Origin: Cryptomeria japonica
Taxonomy: Eukaryota; Streptophyta; Pinopsida; Cupressales; Cupressaceae
Length of the DNA stretch: 64,000 bases
Direction: 5' to 3'
NCBI RefSeq assembly: GCF_030272615.1
Contig: NC_081415.1
Location: 262,496,925-262,560,924, forward strand
In this document: positions 1-12,053 of the stretch, in pieces
Layout: the number at the start of each line of letters is the position of its first letter
Numbering within the stretch: position 1 is the first letter of the stretch
Program-made: the position numbers and the translations under genes
Notes under the pieces: generated by a model
The model's input: the letters and a program-made list of their open reading frames with translations, nothing else
Told to the model about the DNA's origin: nothing
The model's database searches: none

Positions 1-2
1 TC

Positions 3-2376
3 GATTCTATAGGAAAAACAAGTCGATCTAAAGATAAGAATGCAACACGTAGAGTTATAACGACTGCTATAGTTGACAAAATGATTGTTAGTAAAAAAAT
101 GTTAAGTGATATAAGTGGCTATTTGAACTTACATCGTAGAACCTTGTCAAGAGCGGCCAAAAGAAGAGACATAATTGAAATTGATCCACTAAACCATAGC
201 TGGAGTTTTAGTGGTAGGCTTCAAAGGTCGGACATGAAATTAAATGATGAAACTAAACAATTAATTGCAAAATTTTGGCATGATAACACTAGAGTTTCAT
301 CAAATGCTAAAGATGTTTTAAAGTTAAGGGTGGGATCAAAAATTCGTGATCCTCATCCAAAACATCTTCTTGACATGACTCAAACTGAATTCTTTAAAAA
401 ATTTAGTGATGAATCCGTGTTAATGAATTTACGAATTAGTCAAAGATCATTTGAAAAATGCAAACCCTGGTATGTTAAAATCAATAAACAAAGAATATCT
501 TGTTGTTGTAAAACTCATGTCCAGTTTCGTTACTATTATGATGTTTTTCGATATATTCGTTGTATATTGCATGGTAATGATCTTGTGTAGGATTGTGGTG
601 TTTATGTTCCACCTGAAACTATAAAAGATTTTATTGGAAGTTTATTTTGTAAACCACCTAATGAACAATTATTTCTTTCCAGTTCATGCATTTATGGCCT
701 TTGCAATTTATGTGAGAACTATTCTTCGATAGGTGAATGTTTGCATGAACATGTTTCATCTGAGTTTGGACAAAAAATGGTTGATGTTAGGGGATTTAAA
801 AATATAGAATACCCTCTAAAGGATGGAAAGATGGGGAAACGTTTAGAATTGATTACAGAATAGAATAGTGTGAATGCATTTATTAGTGAGTTTAAAACTC
901 ATATTGTTCCAAAATATGTGAAACATTCCCAACATGCCTGATGACTTGATGGATAGTTTCGCATATGCAAGAACACATTTCCAGTTGGAACAATAGTATC
1001 AGTTGTGGATTTTGCAGAAAATTATACTCTAAAACCACAAGAGGAAACTCAATCACAATACTACAACTCAGTGCAAGTGGCCATATTTGTGCACATTATA
1101 TATAGACATGACCATGACAGTACAGAAGATAACAGAAATTTTTTGAGGGAGTATCATTTCTATGTTAGCGATAATCGATTACACTCTTCAGAGTTTGTCC
1201 AACATTGCTTCGAGGTATTTTATGATAATCTTAAGGAAAGAGAAATTGACATGAAAGAACATATGATATGGTCAGATAACTACACTGGACAATTCAAAAA
1301 TGCAAGAATGTTTTATTGGCTATGCAAAGTTCACAAGATAACCATTGTCCAACATTTATGGAGTATTTTTGAAGCGGGACATGGTAAGGGGGAACACGAT
1401 GGAGCCGGTGCCTGTATAAAAAGAGCTCTTGCTAGAGAACAATTGAAATTCGAGGATGCAGTGAAATTCAGAGATGCTCGTGCAATTGTAGACTGGTGCA
1501 ATTCAAAGTTGTCAAAAGGATCAACTGAAAACTCTGCAATTCGACGTTTCTTCTGGTTGATAGAGGAAGATAGTATTCCTATTCGACATTATTGTAATAC
1601 CATCATTGGATCAGCTAAATGGCATTCGTTTAAGAGTTCTAATTCAAACACATGGACTATATTCACAAGGCAACTTGCTTGCTTTTGTCATTTTTGTGTT
1701 TCCGGAGATTGGGAATTTTGTGAGAATAAAGAATGGGTTGAAGAATGGCAACAAAGATCATTGACACCCATAGACGCAAATGATCTGCATGAAAGAACTG
1801 ATGAAGATACGGATCAAATGTTTGCATCAAATGACTATGATCGCATTTCAGATCTTATACAACAAGGTAAAATTATTTTTGAAATTTGTTTTGATTTATT
1901 AAATAGTACATAAATTTATGAAATCTTACAGTGTATATTTTTGTTTTTATTTCTCATTAAATATTAAAATAAAATTGTTTTGTGCACAGGACATGTCTAT
2001 GCTGTTGTTGCACTAGAGGACAATGAAGAGGGGACAGAGTATTGGTTGGCTCGATGTGTAGAGCCAAAACATAAGCTAACTAACTCCTCGAGTAGATGAT
2101 GATGGTTATGACTATCCAACAGGATCTGTGGTTGTTGTTGGCACTTGGCTATGCAAATATCTAACAAGAAAGAATGGATTGCCCGCATTTAAAGATTATG
2201 AATTAGAGAAGAAGATTATACATTACTCGCATTTGGTAGTGGCAACTAATATAAAATTGGATAGATATCGTGGCAGGCCTGCTGATAAACAATTATGGAC
2301 TCTCTCTATGGAAGAGCACGAGACAATTATAGATGCTTTGCAAAAGAGAGAGGATGCAGATGGTATAACGGAATGA
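3..2376 (+). pseudogene. Decayed DDE-transposase-like gene (two exons visible)
   Basis: One frame runs from base 3 to a splice donor at 1866/1867 and is broken by TAG at 588, TAG at 861 and tandem TGA at 939-944. The N-terminal part has a helix-turn-helix-like stretch (SGYLNLHRRTLSRAAKRR). The core has VVDFAENYT, WSDNYTGQFKN and GHGKGEHDGAGACIKRAL, a spacing of acidic residues that resembles an RNase-H-like DDE transposase core. After the intron comes a small domain (YAVVALED, EYWLARCVEP, then GSVVVVGTWLCKYL) interrupted by one frameshift near 2095. Proteins with the DFAENY/GHGKG pattern occur as uncharacterised transposase-like proteins, but I cannot name the superfamily. The 5' end lies off the window. 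It lies tail to tail with the minus-strand gene at 3254-5498. Reading-frame restoration across the intron makes the gene structure secure; the transposase function is inferred. Confidence 0.6.
1867..1989 (+). other. Phase-1 spliceosomal intron
   Basis: The donor is caag|gtaaaa and the acceptor tgcacag|gacatg. Removing 1867-1989 joins DLIQQG to HVYAVVALED in one frame and removes the stop at 1911-1913. The intron is AT-rich, as in plants. Confidence 0.75.
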
Positions 2377-2689
2377 ATCTAGTAAAATTTTGTTTCAGGT
2401 CTACCACAAGTAGAAGGCATCAATGAAAACAAAGTTATTTAAATAGACTATTTATTTTATTTTAGATATGTCTTCTTGATTACATTTTGTGTACAATATA
2501 CATAAATGAGAGACTATTGGTCAAATTTATGGATGAGATAATTATGTTTTAATCAAGTTCTATTCATTATATTTTTTAAATGATACTTTTTAATTTAGAA
2601 TATGTTATAATTATAATATATGTTTCGATACTTAGTTCATGATGTATGCACCTTTAGTTTATCTAATCACAAGAACTATTTAAATGAAA

Positions 2690-3253
2690 TTCCAAAAATA
2701 AAATTACAAGTCCACATAATGCCTATAAAGTTGTTTAAGCACAACTTCCATAAATAAAATTTCAAGTCCACATAATATATAAAGTATGCACAAAATTTCA
2801 AGTCCACATAATTTCAAGTCAATATATATGATCTAATGTGCACATAATTTCAAGTCCACATAATATCTAATGGGCACAATACACATAAAGTATGCACATA
2901 ATATATATGATCTAATCCTATTATGAAACTATCCATATATATAAAGTATGTGTGTGCACGTGTAAACAAATATGTAAAGCCCATAAAATAGTACATATCA
3001 GAGCCAAATAAACAGTAAAATTTCAAGTCCATATAATCCATATAATATCTAATCCATATATATGTCTAGATGGTAACATGATGTTCACTACACATAATAT
3101 ATCTAATGTGCACAAAATATATAAAGTATGCACAAAATATATATGATCTAATCCTATTACGCAACTATCCATATATATAAAGTATGTGCACGTGTAAACA
3201 AATGTGTAAAGTCCATAAAAAAGTACATATCAAAGCCAAATAAATAGTAAAAT
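2690..3253. repeat. AT-rich spacer with a duplicated ~125-bp segment
   Basis: The short phrase caagtccacataat recurs several times between 2700 and 2870. A longer block at 2891-3021 is repeated with few differences at 3127-3253, directly against the stop codon of the minus-strand gene. It is probably 3' UTR or downstream sequence of that gene duplicated in tandem. The rest of the gap from 2377 holds no gene I can see. Confidence 0.7.
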
Positions 3254-3776
3254 CTAAGTGCTATCATCAATAACATCTCGTGGTCTCTTGTCCCCGGGAC
3301 GTGGTCCAGATCCACCTATCTCATGCTGTACAATAAAAAAATAATATTAAAATATTACTTGAAATTAACTATTAAAAGAATCATTTATCAAATATAGTAG
3401 AATTTGTAAATTAAGTTACAAACTTACCATATGCTCATCAGATCCTCTAGCAGTATCTCTCTTGTCCCCGAGACGTGGTCCAGATCCACCTGTCTCATGC
3501 TGTACAATAAAAAAATAATATTAAAATATTACTTGAAATTAACTATTAAAAGAATCATTTATCAAATATAGTAGAATTCATAAATTAAGTTACAAAATTA
3601 CCATATGCTCATCAGATCCTCTAGCAGTATCTCTCTTGTCCCCAAGACGTGGTCCAGATCCACCTATCTCATGCTGTACAATAAAAAAATAATATTAAAA
3701 TATTACTTGAAATTAACTATTAAAAGAATCATTTATCAAATATAGTAGAATTCATAAATTAAGTTACAAACTTACC
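3254..3776 (-). repeat. Three 174-bp tandem units, each holding one 72-bp exon
   Basis: The phrase ctcttgtcccc recurs at 3285, 3459 and 3633, exactly 174 bp apart. Each unit contains a 72-bp open exon (24 residues, e.g. HETGGSGPRLGDKRDTARGS) plus intron with intact splice signals. The last copy (3325-3254) diverges after GDKR and ends with a TAG stop. The exon at 3856-3776 shares the DTARGSDEHM end and itself has a 15-bp internal duplication (DTARG twice). Confidence 0.85.
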
Positions 3777-5498
3777 ATATGCTCATCAGATCCTCTAGCA
3801 GTATCTCCTCTAGCAGTATCTTGTGTAGTATCAACACCAAATGTAGTGCTAGCTAACTCTTGTACAAGGTCAAATTCAAAGTGTCCAATTAAATCTTAAA
3901 TTAAGAGTCAAAATAAGATCAAATTAAGTATTACATATTAATACCTCAAAGGATGTTGATGTGCGTTCAAATTGGCTCTAATCAAAATTATGAGGATAAC
4001 CTATCCTAATGGTAGTGTCCACCTGCATACATGCATTTAATGAAATCATATTTAGTGAACATATATATGTGTACTAAATAATTTCAAGTTAAGTTACAAT
4101 ATTGTAAGAGTTCATATTTAATTTAAGAATTATAAGATACATACCATAGATGGTGTCACAATAGTCAGACCCTCTTCTCGATGTGATGTAGAGGGTCCCT
4201 CATGACCTGAATCCTGGAGAAAGAAGCATTGAATGTATCAACATGAAAATTTATATAGTATACGATGATAACATATTAACTTAAAAAGATAGTCCAATGT
4301 CTATATAGAAATTTATACTATACCCCATAAGGTGTGCCGAGTTGTGTTCCAGTAGATGCAATATTGACTCTAATATTAGGTGTAGTCCTTATCTACATAA
4401 ACAAAATTTATTTAATGAAGTATTGGATTGTATAAAAAAAGAGATGCACTTAGTTTATACCTATATTTAATGAAGTATAAAAAGATTGACATGTACATGT
4501 ATATATATCTATACCTAGTCAAGATGAACATCTGAGAAAAGAAAATCCATATAAGATGTCATCATACTATCATTTGCTGCATCATGCTCAGCTGGAACTG
4601 AAGTAGATCCTGCAACAGTAGTAGGACCTACACACGTCTCATGACAACTCAAACACATATGTGGCATCCATCGAGGAGCAGATGCCATGTGAGCAGCTTG
4701 CTCACTCAGGTTACCTGTGAGGGAAGTCAAAGCATCTAATATTGAAATGAATGATGTATTTTGGACATCTGCAGGGATCGATGGAGAAAAAAGTGGAACT
4801 ATGGGTGGATCCGGTAGGGGATTATTACTCTGTGCCCCTAATCTATGCTGTGACATTCCACAACCAACACCCTGGAATGACTTAATGTCAAAATAATTTG
4901 GTTTTTGGTTCATTACAAACTCACAGTATAATTTCTTCAAAAAATAAAAAGGGACCTCATAATTACGATGTGGTGGATAATCAAAAACCATCCACCATCT
5001 ATCCCAAAAGTATCTAGCCATTTCTGGATGCACACACCACCTAATTGAAATTCTTTTCTGGTTAGGTTGCATTGGTTCTCTTGTTTTTGGGTTGGTAAAA
5101 TATGGACATAAATGAGCTTTGGTTATTTTCAAATTAGTGATTTGCCTATAAGTTAAACCATCGACATAAAAATCACGCAACTCTTGTCATCGTCTATGAA
5201 ATTGATCTAATTGAGAATCAACAGATTTAACTGACTCGACAACAGTTTGCATTGATTTTGCAAACTCTACAAGATGGGGTGGCATGATTTGCTCATTTTG
5301 GATAGCAGCAATGTTTTATTCAATCACTTGTAGGTTTTCATTAATTCATTCTCTTAAACGAATTTCATCCAATCTAGGGGGTTGTTGTTGTTGTGGTGGT
5401 GGTGGTGGAGGTGGAGGAAGGGGAGGAGGGGGTTGTGGTGGGGGATTTTCACCTAATAGTTCATCTATGTCAAAGACATCCATGATAACAAAGAACTC
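3254..5498 (-). pseudogene. Eight-exon gene with proline-rich N-terminus; unidentified, broken
   Basis: On the minus strand the exons are 5498-4515, 4392-4324, 4213-4145, 4022-3945, 3856-3776, 3673-3602, 3499-3428 and 3325-3254. Each is a multiple of 3 and keeps phase 0. Acceptors end in AG and donors begin GTAAG, GTAAT or GTAT. The long exon encodes MDVFDIDELLGE, a proline run with a Q4 tract, and a region with ISIRWCVHPEMARYFWDRWW and VFDYPPHRNYEVPFYFLKKL, which I do not recognise. Later exons are short, hydrophilic and Ser/Thr/Gly-rich. Stops interrupt the long exon (CGA-to-TGA type at the residue before QELRDF, two more near ENLQVIE, and TAG at its last codon) and the 4022-3945 exon. Upstream exons are separated off by LTR element A. 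It may be the second gene of the transposon carrying the 3-2376 gene. Confidence 0.6.
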
Positions 5499-5507
5499 CT
5501 GCATATA

Positions 5508-5512
5508 TAAAG
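5508..5512. other. Target-site duplication of element A (left)
   Basis: The 5 bp taaag precede the TG of the left LTR and recur at 13332-13336 directly after the CA of the right LTR. This fixes both ends of the insertion. Confidence 0.9.
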
Positions 5513-6676
5513 TGTAGCATCCTAAAATTGCGACACTTGCAATTTCGACTGCATTTGGGTCTTCACGATGGCGACGCAACACTGAAAACTGCATTTTCCA
5601 GCACCCTGGCCTGATCCCTCCTTGCACCCTGCTGTCCCGTGAGGTGGGACCATGGCGCCCAGCGCCCTGGTTCCTGGCCCTATTTTTGGGCCCAGTCTCT
5701 TTTGGGTCTCGGGTTTTTATGTTTGCAAATTGGAAGTTAATGTTTCCTGGTCGGCCCAAGGTCGGAAAAATTAGTCTTTTAACCCTAATTGGCAAGTATA
5801 TAAACTACATTTCCTCTCCCATTTTGGAGGATGGAAAAAGAGGTGGAAGCGATACTCAAGTATTCAAAAATTCAAGCATTCAAGCATTCAAAGCATTCCT
5901 TCAAGCAATTGATCATTCTAAGTCTCCATTCAAGGCTAAGTGTTGCATTCAAGATAAGGATTCAACCATTGAAGAGGAGATCACATACAACATACAACAT
6001 ACAACAACATCTACACCTTCGCATGTAAGAATACAAACATTCTTACAACAAGGTACTAGTACTTGTTTTACATTACAATCATTTACATTTACAACAATTT
6101 CTCATTTCTTGGTTAATTCCAAAATCGGGGTTTGACCTAAGGGCAAACCCCTAATCCCTAACCCCCCAATCATCCTCTCTTTTTCGTGTGTAGGTTACAG
6201 GTACGCAGTTGTAATTGAAGATCTGGAATCCTTGTGCAGAGACGAACAGATCCCCCTTCGTTTCGCGGATTTTTCGGAGGACCGTGTGCACGTCGGGCGC
6301 CATCGTCCTGTCAACTTTCGCTCAAATTTGTAGGATAGCATCGTCTCGACATTTTACTGCTAATTCCAAGTCCGCAGCTTCATCCTATATTCCTATCTTT
6401 GTTTATAAGTGAATCTTTCTCACTTTACATGCATTCCTAGCTCAATCCTTCTATCTACATTCTTTACAAAAGAGGGTAGCCTTGCTGTCTTAACCCTTGA
6501 AACTCATTTAGAATCCAATCTTGCATTGTGTGGGATTGGATCTTGTGGGTTTCAACCCCTCTTTTGAATGTAAAGTCTCCCCTAAGTGAAAACCGTCAAC
6601 CCTAGTGACCCCCTTTCTCTCTCCTTGGAGTGGTGGGGGGAACACTTAGGGTTCGCTCGCGATTTTCCACTTTACA
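5513..6676 (+). repeat. Element A 5' LTR (1164 bp)
   Basis: It starts TGTAGCATCC and ends TTTACA. Compared with the 3' LTR it lacks ~38 bp after gcaacactgaa (near 5585) and ~74 bp of GC-rich repeat modules near 5660, and it has fewer catacaa units near 6000. A TATA-like box lies at 5797-5804. Confidence 0.92.
5797..5804 (+). promoter_or_regulatory. TATA-like box in element A LTR
   Basis: The sequence tatataaa sits in the middle of the LTR and is kept at 12438-12445 in the other LTR. It is the likely core promoter; the transcription start is not established. Confidence 0.55.
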
Positions 6677-6678
6677 TT

Positions 6679-6697
6679 TTGGTGAACCCGACATGAA
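6679..6697 (+). other. Element A primer-binding site
   Basis: The sequence tggtgaacccgacatgaac lies two bases after the LTR end. From memory its complement resembles the 3' end of plant tRNA-Trp. Element F has the same site with one base changed. Confidence 0.6.
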
Positions 6698-7857
6698 CAT
6701 CCTTTCTGATTATTCATAGTTAGATCTGAAAAATTGGATTCCTTAATTACATTTCCATGTTTGATCTTTTGCAAATTTTAGAGGTTAATTGCATAAAAAC
6801 CCTAAATTTTCTTTTTAGTAATTGAGCTTGTGAAATGTCTAATTGTTAATGCTTCTTTCAGATCTACCCTTCTATTACAAATTGTCAATTCATATTTGTG
6901 CTTTAATTCTGAAAATTAAGTGGTTAAGTGTCAAAACCCTGATTTTTAAAACCCTCTTGATTCAACTTTTGACTGATAATTTCACTGATCAAAACATCTC
7001 CAAATCAGCTATAACTTTGGATTCCGCAATAAAATCACAATATCTTTCATCCCTGAAAATTTGGAAAAAAGTTGCGAGGACCGTGTGCACCCCGAGCGCC
7101 ATCGTCCCCAACATTTTTTCTGAAATTTCGAGAGCTAGATCTTACTGTATTTTTCTGCTAAAATTCAGAATCTTGGCTGATTTCATCAATTCTAACACTT
7201 TCAAAATTAAAGTCAAAGTTGGTCTAGTGATTGCTTGGATTAAGGCTTCTAATCATTCAAAAATTGTTGAAACTAAAATTTTGTGTCAAAATTGTGTTCT
7301 TACTGTCCTAAATCTGAAAAGTGTTGGCATTCATTTGAAATTTTAGTGCTTTATTCAAATTCTTGCAATTTGTGGCTTTTGAAATTAAGTGTTTAATTAC
7401 AACAACTTTGATTTCCGCTTTCAAATTTGAATTTTGCGTGAAATTGAGTCAACTTTTAAATTTCAAAACTTGCATTGCTTTTGGTATTCCCTCTAAAATC
7501 ATAAAATTCAAAATTTCAGTTTCCCTCTCTTTTTCAAAATTCAAATTTTGCATTTTTCAACAATCTTGGTAGGGTTCAATTTTGAGATTGCAACTTTAAT
7601 TTGGCCTATCTACAGATCGTAAAATCACTCAATTTTTTCAGGTTAGCTTTAAAATCATCATAACTTTCATCCCTGCAAATTTCGAAAAAAGTTGCGAGGA
7701 CCATGTGCACTCCGAGCGCCACGGTCCCTGACATTTTTTTTGAAATTTCGGGAGATTGTCGTGATTGCATTTAATAGCTTAAATCTGGGAGATTGGCTGA
7801 TTTTATTGAAATTTGCTACCTCTAAAATTCAAAATCTTCTCTCTTTCTCTCTAGTGC
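6698..7857 (+). other. Element A leader region, noncoding
   Basis: This leader lies between PBS and gag. It holds two diverged copies (about 7060-7140 and 7675-7755) of a block with a gcgaggacc-gtgcac-gagcgccatcg motif. Related blocks occur in the A LTR near 6277 and in the F LTR near 49476. Short open frames here show no recognisable protein. Confidence 0.55.
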
Positions 7858-10800
7858 ATGAGTTTTACAACAATAAGCCCTACTTACACTATTCCCGTTA
7901 GACGAAGCCTTAGAATTAAGTCTTTCCAAGGTTTAATTACCGAGGAGATGGAACCTAATTTGAATAGCCTTTTTAATGAGGACACGGGTAATTCCTCTAA
8001 TCCTCCTAATGATGAAGAAGCTCTCCATCAGGTTTCTGAAGAACAACTTTCAAAATTGGATAACCAATTTGATGATTTTCAGCAATGGATGTCTCATGAG
8101 TATCCTGATAGTCAAGCTATTTCATTAATTGAGGGTCTAAAACGTATGGTTCAAAGTGATAAGAATGGAATTGATATTTTGCGTGGTATTGCACACACCA
8201 TGGATTCGAATGTGATGCCTATGAAAAGTTGTGCCGAAACTTTAGGTTATACACAACCTCCTACCCAAGTCAATCATTCTATTCCGTTGACAACTTCTAT
8301 TGCTAGCATATCTACCTTTACATCAAACATAGTGACTACTTCTATACAAGACATTCCGCCTATGATCACCAGTCATGGGGGCAATCCTTCCTCTTCAATT
8401 AACCCTCTTCCTTCATTCAATCTGACTTCTTCATTCATTCCTTCAATGAGTGTCCCTATTACATCTCCACAAATGAACATGACGCAAGGGGGCAATTCAT
8501 TTAACCATTCCATTCCTCCTTGTAGTGCTCCTCTTTTCCAATAATCTCCTATGACTAACTATCATAGTGTCCCGCCACCTTACTCTCAATCAATACCTTC
8601 TTTCAATAACATAATACCTCCATCACAATCTAACACGTCTAATATGAAATCTTCGACTGAAGCGACCATTAACAATCTTGCACAAACTGTCTCTTCTTTA
8701 CAGCAACAAATTGCCTCTATGAATCAATCTAAGTTTAGTGTGCCCACATTTGATGTTGCGAGCCCACTTTCTCTTGACATTGTTCGAGCTATCCCTCCTA
8801 AACATGTTGAAATCCCGCATTTGGAGCTTTATAATGGTAAAGGTGATCCTCTAACACATGTTAAGACTTTTCAAACAATATGTACCGATTTTGCTTATGA
8901 CCAAAGGTTGCTTGCAAAACTGTTTACTAGAACATTAAGAGATAAAGCCCTACAATGGTATTGCTCTTTGCCTTATTATTCTATTACTTCTTTCGAACAA
9001 CTTGCAAATGCTTTTATTCAACAATTTCAAAACAATATAAGTCCTAAAGTTACTTTGATTGATTTAATGCATTGTAAACAAGGTGTTAAAGAAAAAGTGA
9101 CTGATTTCATTGGTAGATATAAGCATTTGTATGCTCAAATTTCTTTTCCAGTGCCTGACAATGATGTTCAAAGAATCTTTATTTCTAATTTACAAAAATA
9201 TATTAGAGAAAAACTTCTATTTTCTGAGTTTACTTCTTTCCAACAGTTGTGCGCAACTCTTCACAATTATCAACTGACTGTGAGTCAAATGGAACAAGCA
9301 AATCCTATGGCTCCGAGTGATAAGGGTGATAGTAGTCAACAACCATTTGGGAAGTTTAAACCGAACAGAGAGTCCATTAAATTCAATGAAAACATCATCA
9401 ACAACAATGTGAATGCAGCATCAGGTGTGCCTCCTATTTCTAAGTTTTTCAAGAAAGAAAGAAAGTTTACTCTTTTGAATGAATCATTGCATAGTATTAT
9501 GATTAAGTTATTGGAACAAAATGTGCTTACTCTCCCTCCTATAAGGCAAATAGATCCTGCAAAGATTAATTCACCCTATTTTGATAACAAATCTTTTTGT
9601 CAATTTCATCGTCAACCTGGGCATGATACTGAAAAATGTTTTGCTTTAAAGGGTAAAATTCAAGATTTGATTGATAATAATACTATCTCTGTTTCGAGAG
9701 TGAATGATAAAGGCAACACATCTGTAGCTCCTCCTAACCAAAATCTTAAGATTTTTACTGATCCATTACCTTCTCATACCTCTAATGTGATTGAGACTAA
9801 TGATTCCTCTTTCTCATCTGATGGTCTTGTGTCTATGACTCCGAATGTGATTAACTTTGTAGAGCAGCAGAAACTCCCTAAAGAACCTTCCATCACATTT
9901 GATTCTAGTGAAACTATTAGGGCACCTGATGGTCCTTTATACATAGTTACAAAAGTCAAGAATACACCTTGCCGTGGAGTGCTTATTGATTCTTCTTGCA
10001 TGGTTAATGTTATTACTGAAGAATTTCTCTTTACTTTACAATTGAATCAAGTGATCTATGATGAAACAGATGTGGTTGTGAAATTATTTGATGCATTTTC
10101 TTCTCCTTCAATTGGTTCTATTACATTACCTATTGAGGTCCATAACAAATCCCTTGATGTGAACTTTGCTAGTATTCCTTCATCCGAACAATTTCGTGTG
10201 AAGCTAGGCTATCCTTGGCTATCTTCCATGAAAGCTATTGCTTCTCCTATTCATAAATGTTTGAAATTTCCCCATAATGGTGAAGTTGTTATTGTCAATC
10301 ATAGTCTCTTTAAACCAGCTGAAAGAACTTCTAGCATTCCTATTGATTATTTTTGGCCTAAACAATTCCAATCTCTTCCACCGCGAAGTGATCATCTTTT
10401 CAAATCTTATCAAAAGTGGAAAACAGATATGATCTTATCTCTAAGTGAACCTAGAACACCCAAACTTGATATTCCTATCATTCTCGAGAAGGAAGTTCTT
10501 CCTTTGAAAGATAAAACTAATGTCTTTCCTCAAGAAGATTCCCAACACATTCCTATGGATGTGACTATATCTATGTCTAATAAACTTTCTAAAAGTAGAC
10601 CTATACCTCCTCGTCATGATGGACTTGGTCTCCTTCCTAAACCAAATATTCCTCCTTTATATGGAGCAGTTCCTCCTCCTTCCTTTTATAGAGAGAAGAG
10701 ACCTTCCTCTTCTCCTATTATCCAACCTAAGAGACCACAACCTAAACACCCAAGTGATAAGGATGAGAACATTCCTCCTCCTCAATCTTCTCCACTTCCC

Positions 10801-11307
10801 ACTAAGACTAGACGAAATCGTTCTGCGCGTGAACGCCGACGAAAGTGTCGTCTTAGAGCTCAAGCAGCTGCTTCTCAAACTTTGTAATCTCCAAAAACAC
10901 CTTCAGCTAGTATTATTCTATTTTCTCCTCAGCCGAAAATTGAGCCAAAATCTCCTCAACATAAGACGCATGATGGTTTTGATCCTGTGCGAGTTAAAGA
11001 TCCTATTTTTATAAATCTTGATGATGATATAGATGAAAATGTTATTCATGATGAAAATGTTACTCCTCTTCATGTTGATATTGAATATGAATATGTTGAT
11101 GTTGATAACCATTTATCTAACGAATTTTCTAAAGCACTTATCCTAGCTCCTAGACAAGAATAATGTGGCTTGGAACATGAACATAGCCCTTGTTTGGATC
11201 TTGTGATAGCTCCATCTGCTATGTTGGATATTCCTCCTCTAGCGTGTTTCCTGCCTTCCCGAAATATTGATCAGCAAGATCGGGGGGTAGATGACGTGCT
11301 AGACTAG
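7858..11307 (+). pseudogene. Element A gag-protease polyprotein, interrupted by stops
   Basis: One reading frame runs from ATG 7858 to TAG 11305 with TAA at 8542, 10885 and 11161. Order: a Ser/Thr/Pro-rich N-terminal region; a retrotransposon gag (capsid) domain around 8800-9300 (PHLELYNGKGDPLTHVKTF, DKALQWYCSLP, FIQQFQ); a short knuckle-like FCQFHRQPGHDTEKCFALKG near 9595; a retropepsin-like domain around 9930-10330; then a Pro-rich region and a strongly basic tail (TRRNRSARERRRKCR) near 10800. In the protease the usual D-T/S-G motif reads LIDSSCMVNV, so the conserved Gly is lost. An acidic segment follows the 10885 stop. No RT, RNase H or integrase follows. It would supply capsid and protease only. 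Confidence 0.8.
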
Positions 11308-12035
11308 TTTCATTAGCATAACAGATTCTCTCCTCCTCTCTTTTGTTACTTCTTCTATGTGTTATTCTCATTCTTCTATTTGTTGTCCTTAGTGTTGTCT
11401 ACTTGAGGACGATGCAAAGCATTGAGATCTCTTTTGGTCTCTCTCATGTTGACTCAAAAGACACATGTGTTCCCTTCTTCTAGGTGACCTTCCTTGATTG
11501 GGGAATGAAGAACAATTATGCATACATACATATGATATACATGAATTATCATACAGCATACTGACCCCGAGGAAAGCGAAGTCACCTCATGCTTTATGTT
11601 TTGTGTCTATTATCCTTGGGTTTATCTCACACTTGGGGGCTAAATCTTTGTGATAACGTGCTCCTTTCCCTTCTCATTTCTTATGTGTATCACTACCTTA
11701 AAGCAATCACCCCCGATGAGGCGTGTGCGATCACTTTAACGTAGGGGGGCATACACTCCATCCATATCTCTTCAAGATACTTGAAAAATTCTTGGCGAAC
11801 TTAGTTTTGCCTTGAAAATTCTTGGTATTTTTCTTGCATGACTCATAGTGAGGGAACCTTACTACTGACGGTCATGGTTCTCCCTCATGATCTTCCCTTT
11901 TACTTTGTCAATCAAAGTTGTAAGATCCTTAGTCCACTGGGGGCTTGGTGTGTCTTGCCTCCTTGATGTGGTGAAAGTCTTTCAATGTTGTTTCCTTGTA
12001 CTTTACCGGAAGTATGAGTGTACGCTTATACTCCC

Positions 12036-12053
12036 GCTAAAGTGGGGGCTAAA
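12036..12053 (+). other. Element A polypurine tract
   Basis: The sequence gctaaagtgggggctaaa directly precedes the 3' LTR. The identical 18 bases precede the 3' LTR of element F at 56017-56034. Confidence 0.8.

Noticed and set aside
5284-5517. Plus-strand open frame with a poly-Gly run
   Set aside because: It is the antisense of the proline/glutamine tract in the long exon of the minus-strand gene, which has splice sites and a better frame.
10616-11112. Overlapping open frames on both strands
   Set aside because: They are other-frame shadows of the element A gag-protease frame, which continues past the 10885 stop.
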